From: DATLLN01 sp963809205
GTDB lineage: Bacteria; Actinomycetota; Thermoleophilia; Gaiellales; JAICJC01
Direction of reading: 5' to 3'
Assembly: GCA_963809205.1 (NCBI GenBank)
Contig: CAWEIS010000009.1
Coordinates: 62,001-126,000, forward strand
DNA: 64,000 nt
Part shown: in pieces, positions 17,040-25,330 of the stretch
Layout: every line of letters starts with the position of its first letter
How positions within the stretch are numbered: the stretch's first letter is position 1
Translations under genes and position numbers: made by a program
Notes under the pieces: model-generated
Database searches by the model: none
What the model was told of the DNA's origin: nothing
Seen by the model: the letters and a program-made list of their open reading frames with translations, nothing else

Positions 17040-17860
17040 GCGACACCGGACACGACGAGGAGCTGCCGGCCTGGAGCCTGCCCACCAGCGGCGCGGCGCA
17101 CGCGGTGCGCCCGGCGTGGTGGTCGGAGCGGATCGACCGCGAGTGGGCGTGGGGCTCCTCGACAGGCGAGGGGGTCGCCGTCGCCGTGGTGGACAGCGGG
17201 GTCGACGGCGAGCATCCGGCCGTCGGCGGTATCCAGCGCGCGGTGGCCGTCGACGATGACGCCGAGTCGATCATCGACGACGAGGAGGGCGACGTCTGCG
17301 GACACGGGACGGCGTGCGCCGGGATCATCCGTGCGCTCGCGCCGGGCTGCGATCTGTACAGCGCCCGCGTGCTCGGCCCGGGGTACACCGGCAGCGGCGG
17401 TGCCCTGCTGGACGGGCTGGAGTGGGCGATCGAGTCGGGTGCGCGGGTCGTCAACCTCAGCCTGTCCACGACCAAGAGCGAGTTCGTCGGCAGGCTGCAC
17501 GAACTCGCCGACCGGGCCTACTTCCAGCGCACGGTGCTGATCGCCTCGGCCCACAACATGCCGGTGAACAGCTATCCCTGGCGGTTCGCGTCCGTGATCT
17601 CGGTGGGCAGCCACGACGGCGACGGCGAGCGCGAGTTCTACGTCAACGCCGACCCGCCGGTCGAGTTCTTCGCGCGCGGTGTGGACGTCGAGGTCGCCTG
17701 GCCGGGCGAGGGCGTGATCCGGGCGACCGGGAACAGCTTCGCGGCACCGCACATCGCCGGCATGTGCGCGCTGATCCTGGCGAAGCATCCCGAGCTGACC
17801 CCGTTCGAGCTGAAGAGCGTGCTGGCACAGATCGCGTCGACGGGAGGAAACGATGGCTGA
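17036..17860 (+). CDS. Cytoplasmic subtilisin-family (S8) serine protease
   Basis: 274 residues from a GTG start overlapping the previous stop. The S8 triad is complete: Asp in VAVVDSGVDGEH (about 53), His in GHGTACAGII (about 88), Ser in GNSFAAPHIAGM (about 235); the oxyanion-region Asn is at ASAHNMPVNS. There is no signal peptide and no I9 propeptide, and the domain is compact, so it should act in the cytosol and need no maturation. It is the third gene of the sigma factor operon, with an 8-bp overlap into the GAF gene. A role in proteolytic control of the sigma factor or of the small protein is inference. Confidence 0.85.
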   Translation: MSDTGHDEELPAWSLPTSGAAHAVRPAWWSERIDREWAWGSSTGEGVAVAVVDSGVDGEHPAVGGIQRAVAVDDDAESIIDDEEGDVCGHGTACAGIIRALAPGCDLYSARVLGPGYTGSGGALLDGLEWAIESGARVVNLSLSTTKSEFVGRLHELADRAYFQRTVLIASAHNMPVNSYPWRFASVISVGSHDGDGEREFYVNADPPVEFFARGVDVEVAWPGEGVIRATGNSFAAPHIAGMCALILAKHPELTPFELKSVLAQIASTGGNDG

Positions 17861-18485
17861 TGACCTGCGGGCGGCGGTTGCGGCGGGAGTGGCCGGATCG
17901 GAAGGGGCTCACCGGGAGCTGCTGCAGTCGGTGGTCGAGGTGGCGCGGGCGATCTTCGCTGCGCGGGCCGCCTCGATCTTCCTGTTCGACGAGGCCACCG
18001 ACGAGCTGGTGTTCGAGGCCGTCGCCGGACACGGCGAGACCAGCCTGGTCGGGAACCGGTTCCCGTCGAGCCGGGGCATCGCCGGCTGGGTGCTGGTCAC
18101 CCGGCAGCCGATCGCGATCGAGGATCCGGCGAGCGACAAGCGGTTCGCGTCCGAAGTCGCGGCCTCGACCGGGTACACGCCGGGCAAGCTCCTCGCCTGC
18201 CCGCTGCTGCACGGCGAGCGCTCGGTGGGCGTGATCGAGGTGCTCGACCCGCCGGCGTCGCGGCGCGTGACGGCCGCCGACCTCGACATGCTGGGGCTGT
18301 TCGCGAACCAGGCCGCCATCGCGCTCGACCTGATCATGCGCAACCGCCGCGCGGCCGCCGCCGTGGGCGGCGAGGCGACCGCTGTCGCGTCCCTGGCGGC
18401 GGTCGTCGATGGGCTGGACGGTCCGCAGCGCGATGCGGCCGACCGCATGGTCGCCGCGCTTGCGGAGCTGCTGGACCAAAGCTAG
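17853..18485 (+). CDS. GAF-domain sensor protein
   Basis: 210 residues. An N-terminal helix is followed by one GAF domain (about 25-160): ARAASIFLFDEATDELVFEAVAGHG, RGIAGWVLVTRQPIAIEDP, LACPLLHGERSVGVIEVLDP and DLDMLGLFANQAAIAL. A C-terminal helical region (about 165-210) has no output domain such as GGDEF or kinase. It is the last gene of the sigma/subtilase operon, overlapping it by 8 bp, and is followed at once by a strong hairpin. It may sense a small molecule or redox signal and act on an operon partner. Confidence 0.8.
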   Translation: MADDLRAAVAAGVAGSEGAHRELLQSVVEVARAIFAARAASIFLFDEATDELVFEAVAGHGETSLVGNRFPSSRGIAGWVLVTRQPIAIEDPASDKRFASEVAASTGYTPGKLLACPLLHGERSVGVIEVLDPPASRRVTAADLDMLGLFANQAAIALDLIMRNRRAAAAVGGEATAVASLAAVVDGLDGPQRDAADRMVAALAELLDQS

Positions 18486-18509
18486 GCCGGGGCCCGGAGG
18501 CCCCGGCCT
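18484..18509. terminator. Strong hairpin after the sigma/subtilase/GAF operon
   Basis: AGGCCGGGGCC-CGGA-GGCCCCGGCCT is a perfect 11-bp stem with a 4-base loop, beginning at the GAF stop codon. It lies between convergent genes and probably works in both directions. No T tract follows, as is common in high-GC genomes. Confidence 0.8.
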
Positions 18510-18522
18510 CAGCTCGTGAGTG

Positions 18523-18687
18523 CTAGCGGCGCTGAGCCTTCATGTGCGCCTCGACGTCGGGCTCGTCGTCCGACTTGTCGTCCTCGTCGAGCGCTCCTCG
18601 TTCTGCCGTGCCGTCCGCCGATGGGCCTCGACGTCCTTCTCCTCCTCGGCACTGCCTGCGGCGATCCCGCTCCTGCTGCTCCTCCAT
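18523..18687 (-). CDS. Small acidic protein, probably frameshifted
   Basis: Read as is, 54 residues from the ATG complementing 18685-18687, with GAGAGGAGA upstream as ribosome-binding site. The end reads DDEPDVEAHMKAQRR. In another frame the middle of the gene encodes EEEKDVEAHRRTARQNEE, a second copy of the same DVEAH motif. This suggests that the true protein has two DVEAH-type repeats and that two indels hide the first one. Function is unknown; small acidic proteins of this kind are frequent in actinobacteria. Confidence 0.5.
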   Translation of the reverse strand: MEEQQERDRRRQCRGGEGRRGPSADGTAERGALDEDDKSDDEPDVEAHMKAQRR

Positions 18688-18783
18688 GACCGTCTCCTCT
18701 CTCGAGAGTTGATTCGCTAACCAGACGGCTGCCGTCGCCGGTATCTTCCCACGCCTCATGCGAATTGCAACGGTTGCCACCTG

Positions 18784-20427
18784 ATGGAGTCGCGTCCGGG
18801 CGCTCCGGTCGGTCTTCGCCAATCCCGGCCTCCGCCGCCTGGAGCTGGCCGCCGTCGGCTCGTTCGCCGGGGCCTGGGGGTACGCCGTCGCGCTCGCGAT
18901 CTTCGCCTTCGACGCCGGCGGCGCAACGGCGGTCGGCATCGCGATGCTCTGCCGGATGCTGCCCGCTGCGCTGACGGCGCCCTTCATCGCGGTGATCAGC
19001 GACCGCCGCCCGCGCCGGCAGGTGATGCTGACCGCCGACCTCGTCCGCGTCGGCCTGATGTCCGCGATCGCGCTGATCGCCGCCGCCGACGGCCCGCCCG
19101 CCGCTCGCCTACGGGCTGGCCGGCGTCAGCGGCATGTTCTCGGCGGCGTTCACCCCGGCCGAGGCGGCGATCCTGCCCGGGCTGGCGCGGACGCCCGACG
19201 AGCTGACCGCGGCCAACGCCACCTCGAGCACGATCGAGAGCGTCGGGTCGTTCGCCGGGCCTGCGATCGGGGGCGTGCTGGTCGCCGTCGCGGGCCGGCG
19301 CTGGGCTTCGCCTTCACCGCCGCCGCCTTCGCCTGGTCGGCGGCGATGGTGCTGGCGCATCGACGAGCCGGCGCGCGAGCCGCGCGCCGCGGCGCGAACC
19401 GGAGTCGATTACCGGCGAGGTGTCGGCCGGGTTCCGGGCAATCGGATCCGGCGGCCCGATCACGCTGCTGGTCGGGCCTGTACGGCGCTGCAGACGCTGG
19501 TCGCCGGCGCGCTCGACGTGCTGATCGTCGTGATCGCGCTCGACCTGGCTGGGATGGGGCAGGGCGGGGTCGGCACGCTGTTCGCCGTGCTCGGCGTCGG
19601 CGGGCTGGTCGGCGCGGCCATCGTGCTGCCGCTGGCCCGCGGGTCGCGGCTGGCCGCCACGTTCGCCGCGGGAATGCTGCTGTGGGGGCTGCCGATCGTC
19701 GCTGATCGCCGGCTGGTCGACGCCAGCTGGGCGCGATCGTCGCCCTCGCCGCCGTCGGCGTCGGCAACACGCTGGTCGACGTCTCCGCGCTGACGCTGCT
19801 GCAGCGCGCCGTCCCCGAGGACGTGCTGGCCCGCGCGTTCGGCGTGCTGGAGAGCGTGTTCGTCGGGCACGATCGGGCTGGGCGGCGTGCTGGCGCCGGT
19901 GCTGGTCTCGACGGTTCGGCGCCGAGGGCGCGCTGGTGGCGACGGGGCTGGTGCTGCCCGCAGCGACCGCGCTCGCGTGGCGGCGGCTGCGCGCGATCGA
20001 CCGGGCGTCGCGGCCGCCGGTCGAGCTGGCGGAGCTGCTGCGCGGCGTGCCGATGCTCGCGGTGCTGCCGGAGCCGGTGCTGGAGAGCCTGGTCTCGTCC
20101 GTCGAACGGGTCGCCGTGGCCGCCGGAGACCCGGTGATCACCCGAGGCGACGAGGGCGACCGCTTCTACGTGGTGGCCAGCGGATCGGTCGAGGTGCAGG
20201 AGGCCCACGTCACGCTCGGGCGGGGCGAGTCGTTCGGCGAGATCGCGCTGCTGCGCGACGTGCCTCGCACGGCAACGGTGGTGGCGGTCGAGCCCTCCGA
20301 GCTCCTGGCGCTCGACCGCGACACGTTCATCGCGGCGGTCACCGGACATGCGCCGAGCCGCGAGGCCGCCGAGTCGGTGGTCGCCACCCGTCTCGGCGGA
20401 CTTCGCTCGGCACTTGGCTCCGTTTGA
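18784..20427 (+). pseudogene. MFS transporter fused to a cyclic-nucleotide-binding domain, multiply frameshifted
   Basis: Consecutive pieces in all three frames join into one protein of about 540 residues: RSVFANPGLRRLELAAVGS, MLCRMLPAALTAPFIAVISD, PDELTAANATSSTIESVGSF, ALDVLIVVIALDLAGMGQGG, TLLQRAVPEDVLARAFGVLE. These are hallmarks of a 12-helix major facilitator. The last part (19936-20427, intact) is a cNMP-binding domain with GDEGDRFYVVASGSVEV and the phosphate-binding cassette SFGEIALLRDVPRTATVV. At least seven frame changes occur, with no nonsense codons inside the pieces. MFS-cNMP fusions exist in actinobacteria; the substrate is unknown. It may be an inactivated gene or badly sequenced. 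Confidence 0.75.
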
Positions 20428-20534
20428 CGCGATCGTAACGTGCTCGTACGGTTGACGTGGTGCTCGGCGCGACCGGTGTGCCGCACTTGGGCAAACGGCT
20501 CCACTCCGGAATGGCCCGGGTACCCAGAGGCGGA

Positions 20535-20562
20535 GTGGGGTGGGCAACCACGCCCGCCCCAC
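20535..20562. terminator. Hairpin between convergent MFS and DUF1707 genes
   Basis: GTGGGGTGGGC-AACCAC-GCCCGCCCCAC forms an 11-bp stem with one G-T pair and a 6-base loop, 13 bp after the DUF1707 stop on the minus strand and about 110 bp after the MFS stop. The rest of the 147-bp gap holds nothing I can identify. Confidence 0.7.
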
Positions 20563-20574
20563 CCGCGCAACGTC

Positions 20575-20976
20575 CTAGCGCAGGAAGATCAGCGCGATCG
20601 CCAGGCTGATCGCCTGCCAGACCACCGCGCCCGCCACCCACAGCTTGAGCTGCAGCCGGCGGTCGGGCACCTGCTCGGTGCGCAGCAGCACCAGCCCCGA
20701 TACGAACGCGATCAGCGAGCCGACCGGCACGAGCACGGTGCCGGCCACCGCACCGACCACCGCCCACACCGGGTAGCCCTCGTCGCCCGTCGGCGCCGGC
20801 CGTGCCGGCAGCCCGACGACCGCGCGGTCGAGCTCGGCGCGCGTGCGCGCGCCGTACGCCTGGTCGAGCCGTTCCGACAGCTCGTCGACCGACAGCCGGC
20901 CCTCGGCCGTCGCGTCGCGCAGCGCCGCCGCCACCTGCTCCCGGTCGCGGTCGGACGCGAGCACCTCGTCCGTCAA
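20575..20976 (-). CDS. DUF1707 membrane protein
   Basis: 133 residues. The N-terminal DUF1707 motif is present (LASDRDREQVAAALRDA, GRLSVDELSERLDQAYGARTRAEL, residues about 6-50). Two membrane helices follow, AVVGAVAGTVLVPVGSLIAF (about 72-95) and WVAGAVVWQAISLAIALIFL (about 112-132). The DUF1707 module is a small helical domain of actinobacterial membrane proteins without known activity. It starts 2 bp before the end of the isocitrate dehydrogenase gene region on the same strand, so it is probably co-transcribed with it. Confidence 0.85.
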   Translation of the reverse strand: MTDEVLASDRDREQVAAALRDATAEGRLSVDELSERLDQAYGARTRAELDRAVVGLPARPAPTGDEGYPVWAVVGAVAGTVLVPVGSLIAFVSGLVLLRTEQVPDRRLQLKLWVAGAVVWQAISLAIALIFLR

Positions 20977-20977
20977 G

Positions 20978-22423
20978 CTAGTCCTCGCCCTGCGCCTTCG
21001 TGAACCCGTCCTCGCCGTCGAACACGTGCAGCTTCTCGACGTGGGTGAACGCCGCCGGCGCGGTCAGGCGGCCGAGCAGCTCGAGCAGGTCGGCGTCGGC
21101 CAGCTCGCCGCCGTCGCGGGTGAAGAACCGGCAGCGCCACGCGTCGACGCAGTCGGTCGGCGTGCCGGTCGGCGGGTACACGCGCGTGCCGCGGTTGTCG
21201 ATGATCTTCAGCTGCAGCGGCGTCCCGTCGACGGTCGACTCGATGTGCCGCCCGAGCTCCTGGGCGTCGCCGTCCCACTCGACGAACACGTCGGCGCCGA
21301 CCGTCCGCCGGCTGGACGCGGTGACCAGCGCGGCGGCGCTCGAGACCTGGGGCAGCTTGATCGGCCGGAACTCGCGTGCGTGGTAGGAGGGGCTCTGGCG
21401 GTCGAGCCGCTCGATGATCGCGTCCGTGAAGGCAACGGTGCCGACAGATCCCTCGTCGCCGGCGACGTCGCGGGTGACGATGCCGTCCTCGAGCGTCGCC
21501 AGCAGGCCGTTCTCGATCCGCGCCGCCTCGTCGAACAGCTCGAGGTGCCGGAGCATCATCACGGCGGCGCCGATCATCGCCGTCGGGTTGATCACGTCCT
21601 TGCCGGCGTACTTCGGCGCCGAGCCGTGGACGGCCTCGAAGATCGCCGCCTCGCTGCCGATGTTGGCCGACGAGGCGAAGCCGAGGCCGCCGATCAGGCC
21701 GGACGTGAGATCGCTGAGGATGTCGCCGTTCATGTTGGTCGTCACGATCACGTCGTACTGCTCGGGGCGCTTGACCAGCTGGTGCGCGCAGTTGTCGACG
21801 ATCACGTGCCACGACTCGATGTCCGGGTACTCGGGGGCGATCTCCTCGAAGGTGCGCTTCATCAGCCCCTCGGTGAGCTTCATGATGTTCGACTTGGTCG
21901 CGCAGGCGACGCTGGTGCGGCCCTCCGCGCGGGCGAACTCGAACGCCAGGCGGACGATCTTCTCGCAGCCCTTGCGGGAGATCAGCTTCAGGCACTGGGC
22001 GACGCCCGGCGTCTGCATGTGCTCGATGCCGGCGTACAGATCCTCGATGTTCTCGCGGACGACGACGAGGTCGATGCCGCGGCCGGAGTAGGGCGTGACG
22101 ACGCCGGGCAGCTCGCGCGCCGGGCGGATGTTGGCGTAGGTCTCGAACAGCTTGCGGAGGGTGACGTTGGCGCTCTTCTCGCCGAAGCCGACGGGCGTCT
22201 CCAGCGGGCCCTTGAGGACGACGCGGGAGCGGGCGATGGAATCGATCGTGTCCTGCGGGACGCCGGTGGGCAGGCCCTTCTTGAACACCTCGGCGCCGGC
22301 CTCGTGCAGCTCCCACTCGATGGGAGCGCCGGTCGCGTCGACGATGCGGCGGGCGGCCGTTGCCACCTCGGGCCCGATGCCGTCGCCGGCGATCAGGGTG
22401 ACCAGTCTGTTGGTTTCTGTCAT
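20978..22423 (-). CDS. icd: Isocitrate dehydrogenase, Thermus-type with C-terminal extension
   Basis: 481 residues. It opens with LIAGDGIGPEV; the substrate loop reads ENIEDLYAGIEHM, where isopropylmalate-type paralogues differ, and the metal-binding Asp set is in MNGDILSDLTSGLIGGLGFASS. The cofactor loop HGSAPKYAGKDVINPTAM is typical of NAD/NADP-isocitrate dehydrogenases. Beyond the 335-residue catalytic core there is an extra domain of about 140 residues (from PIKLPQVSSAAALV), as in the roughly 496-residue Thermus thermophilus enzyme. It makes 2-oxoglutarate from isocitrate in the TCA cycle. Coenzyme choice is not settled from sequence here. The gene is intact. Confidence 0.88.
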   Translation of the reverse strand: MTETNRLVTLIAGDGIGPEVATAARRIVDATGAPIEWELHEAGAEVFKKGLPTGVPQDTIDSIARSRVVLKGPLETPVGFGEKSANVTLRKLFETYANIRPARELPGVVTPYSGRGIDLVVVRENIEDLYAGIEHMQTPGVAQCLKLISRKGCEKIVRLAFEFARAEGRTSVACATKSNIMKLTEGLMKRTFEEIAPEYPDIESWHVIVDNCAHQLVKRPEQYDVIVTTNMNGDILSDLTSGLIGGLGFASSANIGSEAAIFEAVHGSAPKYAGKDVINPTAMIGAAVMMLRHLELFDEAARIENGLLATLEDGIVTRDVAGDEGSVGTVAFTDAIIERLDRQSPSYHAREFRPIKLPQVSSAAALVTASSRRTVGADVFVEWDGDAQELGRHIESTVDGTPLQLKIIDNRGTRVYPPTGTPTDCVDAWRCRFFTRDGGELADADLLELLGRLTAPAAFTHVEKLHVFDGEDGFTKAQGED

Positions 22424-22448
22424 GCCGGAAACCCTAACGGAGCCTTGG

Positions 22449-23036
22449 TCAGCGCGACCCCGTCTGCCTTCGCCAGTCGGCCAGTGTGATCTCGTACTCC
22501 ACCTCGCCGTGCTCGGCTCCGGCGAGGGGCTCGTCCCAGTCGGGGAAGTAGGTGCGCACGTACGACATTCCGACGGCCGTCATCACGCCGCGGGACGCCG
22601 CGTTCACGGCCATCGTCTGGGCGATCACCCGGCGGATGCCGACCGTGGCGAACGCGTGCCGTAGCAGGGCGCGCGACGCCTCCGTCGCGATCCCCTGGCG
22701 CCAGTACCGGCGGAGGATCCGGTAGCCCAGATCGGCCACGCTGGGATCGTCGGGCTGGTCGGGGCCATGGGCGGGAGGGAGCATCATCAGTCCCACGAAG
22801 TTCCCGGGCTGTTCCGTCCGCGGCCTGAACACGATCCAGTAGCCGAGCCCTGGCACCTGGCGGCCGTGGGCCATCCGCCGCGCATGGCTCTCGGCGACCT
22901 CATCCGGCGTGCGGGCGCGCCCGTCGAGGTAGCGCATGACCTCGGGATCCGAGTCGAGCTCGACCTCGAGATCGAGATGACGATCCGCGAGCGGAACCAG
23001 CAGCAGCCTGGGTGTACGGAGGGTGGGTTGCGGCAC
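22449..23036 (-). CDS. GNAT-family N-acetyltransferase (RimJ/RimL type)
   Basis: 195 residues. It starts with TPRLLLVPLADRHLDL, the usual opening of RimJ/RimL-like acetyltransferases, and has the acetyl-CoA-binding segment RRYWRQGIATEASRALLRHAF (about 115-135) and VIAQTMAVNAASRGVMTAVGM. It should transfer an acetyl group to a protein N-terminus, an antibiotic or a small amine; the target is unknown. It lies 25 bp upstream of the isocitrate dehydrogenase gene on the same strand and marks the clean edge next to the damaged flagellar region. Confidence 0.85.
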   Translation of the reverse strand: MPQPTLRTPRLLLVPLADRHLDLEVELDSDPEVMRYLDGRARTPDEVAESHARRMAHGRQVPGLGYWIVFRPRTEQPGNFVGLMMLPPAHGPDQPDDPSVADLGYRILRRYWRQGIATEASRALLRHAFATVGIRRVIAQTMAVNAASRGVMTAVGMSYVRTYFPDWDEPLAGAEHGEVEYEITLADWRRQTGSR

Positions 23037-23052
23037 GGGCCTTGGCCCGAGC

Positions 23053-23329
23053 CTATCGAGCGGCGGTTGCGCGACCGGTCAGCCGGTAGGCCCAGGCCAG
23101 CGCCTCGGCGACCGCGCGATACAGCTCGGGCGGGATCTCCGTGTCGAGCTCCAGCGTCTCCAGGGCCTGGGCCAGCACGGCGTCCTCACGCACGGGCACG
23201 CCGGCCTCGCGCGGCTTCGAGGATCTTGTCGGCGACCAGGTTGCGGCCGCTGGCGACGACCCTGGGCGCGTCCGGGCCGTCGTAGCGCAGGGCGGCGGCG
23301 CGCTTGCCGGACGGCTTACGCGCGCTCAT
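23053..23329 (-). pseudogene. FlhB C-terminal-domain homolog (flagellar export), frameshifted
   Basis: Reading from ATG 23329: KPSGKRAAALRYDGPDAPRV, VASGRNLVADKILEAAR, then a small indel near 23210, and in the next frame EAGVPVREDAVLAQALETL, ELDTEIPPELYRAVAEALAW. This is the FlhB/EscU cytoplasmic-domain pattern as found in the short stand-alone FlhB-like proteins (about 92 residues) of many flagellated bacteria. The NPTH autocleavage site of full FlhB is absent, as in these short homologs. Its ATG overlaps the stop of the fliK-like gene, supporting a joint role in export substrate switching. Confidence 0.75.
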
Positions 23330-24019
23330 CGATCCTCCCCGCGGGTGGGCGCGGCGGCGGCTCGGCCGGCGGCCGGGCGCGCACGTCGGCGCTCGCCGGG
23401 CGGCCGGTCGCCTCGGCCAGCGCGGATGACCAGGTCGGCCGTCGCCGCCGTCGGCCCGCTCGGCCGTCGCGCCTCCGGGGGTGACCACGCCGGCGCGGAT
23501 GCCGCCGCGGTCCATCGACAGGTGCACCTCGATCGCGCCGGCGTGCGGGCAGTGCAGCACGAACGAGGCGCGAGCCGCCTCGGCGCCGTCGCGTCCGTCG
23601 CCGCCGTCATCGGCGTCCACGGCGACCTCGGCCGCGCGGCCGTCGGGCAGCCACAGCGGCGCGCCGCCGGCCAGCGCCAGCGCCGCGCGCATGGCATGTC
23701 GCCGTCCCCGGCCAGGGCGAGCCGGCCGGCGGCGTCGGCGAGCCGCGGGGCCGTCGCGCGGTCGGCGGCGATCCTGGCGACCAGCTCGGATTCGGTCGCC
23801 CGGACGACGGTCAGCCGCAGCACGTCGCCCGCCTGGACGCCGGACGGGAGCCGGGCCGCGAGCCGGATCCCGGCCAGAGCGATCATGCCGTTGCCGGCGG
23901 CAGTTCGGGCCCTCGAGCACCCGCGCCGCGAGCTCGGAGCCGGGTTCGGCGGCAAGCAGGTGCGCCTCGCCGCCGAGGGCCGCAACCAGCCGTTGTGCAG
24001 TGACCGCTCCGAGCTGCAT
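23326..24019 (-). pseudogene. fliK: FliK-like flagellar hook-length control protein, frameshifted
   Basis: The start reads MQLGAVTAQRLVAALGGEAH. Pieces in different frames follow: GNGMIALAGIRLAARLPSGV, LRLTVVRATESELVARI, ALALAGGAPLWLPDGRAAEV, ARASFVLHCPHAGAIEVHLS, then GGIRAGVVTPGG. The last two match the FliK C-terminal pattern in which beta strands of the substrate-switch domain measure hook length. At least three indels break the gene. It ends in ATGA overlap with the FlhB-like gene. The N-terminal ruler part is short, so this may be a compact FliK relative; the family call rests on pattern and context. Confidence 0.5.
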
Positions 24020-24108
24020 GTCTCAAATCCCCTCCCCCGCGGACGATCACCGGGGGCTGACGGCTGTCTGTCTGTCCGAGTAATCGACCGAGCGGAGGAA
24101 CCCTCCAG

Positions 24109-24815
24109 GTGGAACGCGGCCTCTACATCGCGGCCTCGGGGATGCTGGCGGAGCAGGTCCGGCAGGACCAGATCGCCAACGACCTCGCCAACGCCTCGAC
24201 GCCCAGCTACAAGCCCGACCGCGCCGCGCAGAGCGTGTGCGGGGCGCTGCTGCTGCAGAACCGCCAGACCGGCGCGCACGGTTGGCCCGCTGTATCTGGG
24301 CGCCCGCATCGCCGAGCTGCGCACGGACCTGACGCAGGGCCCGCTGCAGCAGACCGGCAACCCACTGGACTCGCCTCCACGGCGCGGCTTCTGCCGCCAG
24401 ACGCCCGACGGCGCCTGCTACACCCGCAACGGCCAGCTCGCGCTGGAAGCGCAGGCCGCCTTGTGACACCGCAGGCCAGCTGCTCCTGGGACCACGGCAA
24501 GCCGATAGGTCGCCGGGCCGACGGGATCTCGATCGCGCAGGACGGCACCGTCCGCTCTGCCACCAAGGGTCAACCAGATCGCCATCGTGTCTCTCACCAA
24601 CTCGTCCAGCAGGGCGACAACGTGTTCCCGGCACCCCGGCGAGGCAGACCGCGGCGACGCACGCTGGTGACGGCCTACCTGGAGGCGGCGCGACGGCCGG
24701 GCGATGGTGGACTGATCGTGACGTGCGCGCCTACGAGGCGTCCCAGCGCGTGCTTCACGCAATCGACGACACGCTCGGCAGGGCGGTCAACTCGGTTGGC
24801 TCGTCGACCGGCTAA
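24109..24815 (+). pseudogene. flgF: Flagellar basal-body rod protein FlgF, heavily frameshifted
   Basis: A GTG start gives ERGLYIAASGMLAEQVRQDQ, then IANDLANASTPSYKPDRAAQ, the standard N-terminal rod-protein motif. Later pieces in other frames are GPLYLGARIAELRTDLTQGP, LQQTGNPLD, TPDGACYTRNGQLALEAQ, ADGISIAQDGTVRS, and the C-terminal MotAB-type end RAYEASQRVLHAIDDTLGRA. Together they cover the full FlgF/FlgG length of about 240 residues. Around 24370 the match is poor beyond simple indels, hinting at real decay or several errors. It faces the fliK-like gene divergently. Confidence 0.75.
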
Positions 24816-24840
24816 ATCGCGCAGGGGGCCCGGTCGATAA
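24813..24840 (+). promoter_or_regulatory. Sigma-28 (FliA-type) promoter before flgG
   Basis: TAAATCGC, a 12-base spacer, and GTCGATAA. The flagellar sigma consensus is TAAAGTTT-N11-GCCGATAA, so the -35 TAAA and seven of eight -10 bases match, with one extra spacer base. The promoter begins at the flgF stop codon (the TAA is part of the -35) and lies 115 bp before the flgG start. Confidence 0.55.
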
Positions 24841-24954
24841 CCAGGCCTAGACGACTATGGGGAAACGGCTGGACTGCAGCATGCAGAGGCCGGCGGAGAT
24901 TCAGGAACGAACCTCCGCGCCCCGTTCCCGCCCAGGGAAGGAACGGAATCAACC

Positions 24955-25092
24955 ATGCTGAACGGTCTCTACTCGGCCGCTGCGGGCATGATCGCCCAGC
25001 AGACGAGGATCGACTCCCTCGCGAACGACATCGCGACTCGTCTCAAGTACCTAGCGCAGCCGCAAGATCCGCGAGCTGCCTGCCCACTGTGA
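24955..25092 (+). pseudogene. flgG/rod-protein N-terminal remnant
   Basis: 45 codons after a GGAAGGAA-type ribosome-binding site. It begins LNGLYSAAAGMIAQQTRIDS, then LANDIA, a perfect start for a flagellar rod protein (FlgG or second FlgF). It then departs into unrelated residues and stops. The remaining 200 codons of a normal rod protein are not found in any frame downstream; instead a repeat element follows at 25227. This is a true truncation or deletion and not only an indel. Confidence 0.7.
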
Positions 25093-25226
25093 ACTCGACG
25101 AGTCCATGCTGCCGTCCATCGGTGTCGCCGACTTCCCCACCGTGGCTGCGTGCTCGTGAGCCCGAGATCCATTCGGGCATCCCCGGTTATCGTCAGGGCG
25201 GCGTGGATGTTGAGGCACGGCAGGCT

Positions 25227-25329
25227 GCGACAGGTGCGGCAGGGGGTCAGACCCCGTGGCGCAGGCGTGGGTTTCGCCCGCGGAGGGGCGTGGCGCGTGG
25301 TGCGACGCGAGGTCTGACCCCCCTGTCGC
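25227..25329. repeat. Inverted-repeat element with GGGGTCAGACCCC ends
   Basis: The left arm has GCGACAG and AGGGGGTCAGACC, the right arm GGTCTGACCCCC and CTGTCGC, so the 103 bp fold into one long hairpin with a GC-rich interior. The core is the same as in the palindromes at 6.0 kb. It sits between the flgG remnant and the fliT stop, where flagellar sequence has been lost. Confidence 0.7.
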
Positions 25330-25330
25330 G

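Noticed and set aside
25060..25330. Continuation of flgG in another frame
   Set aside because: None of the three frames shows rod-protein motifs; the space holds the inverted-repeat element instead.
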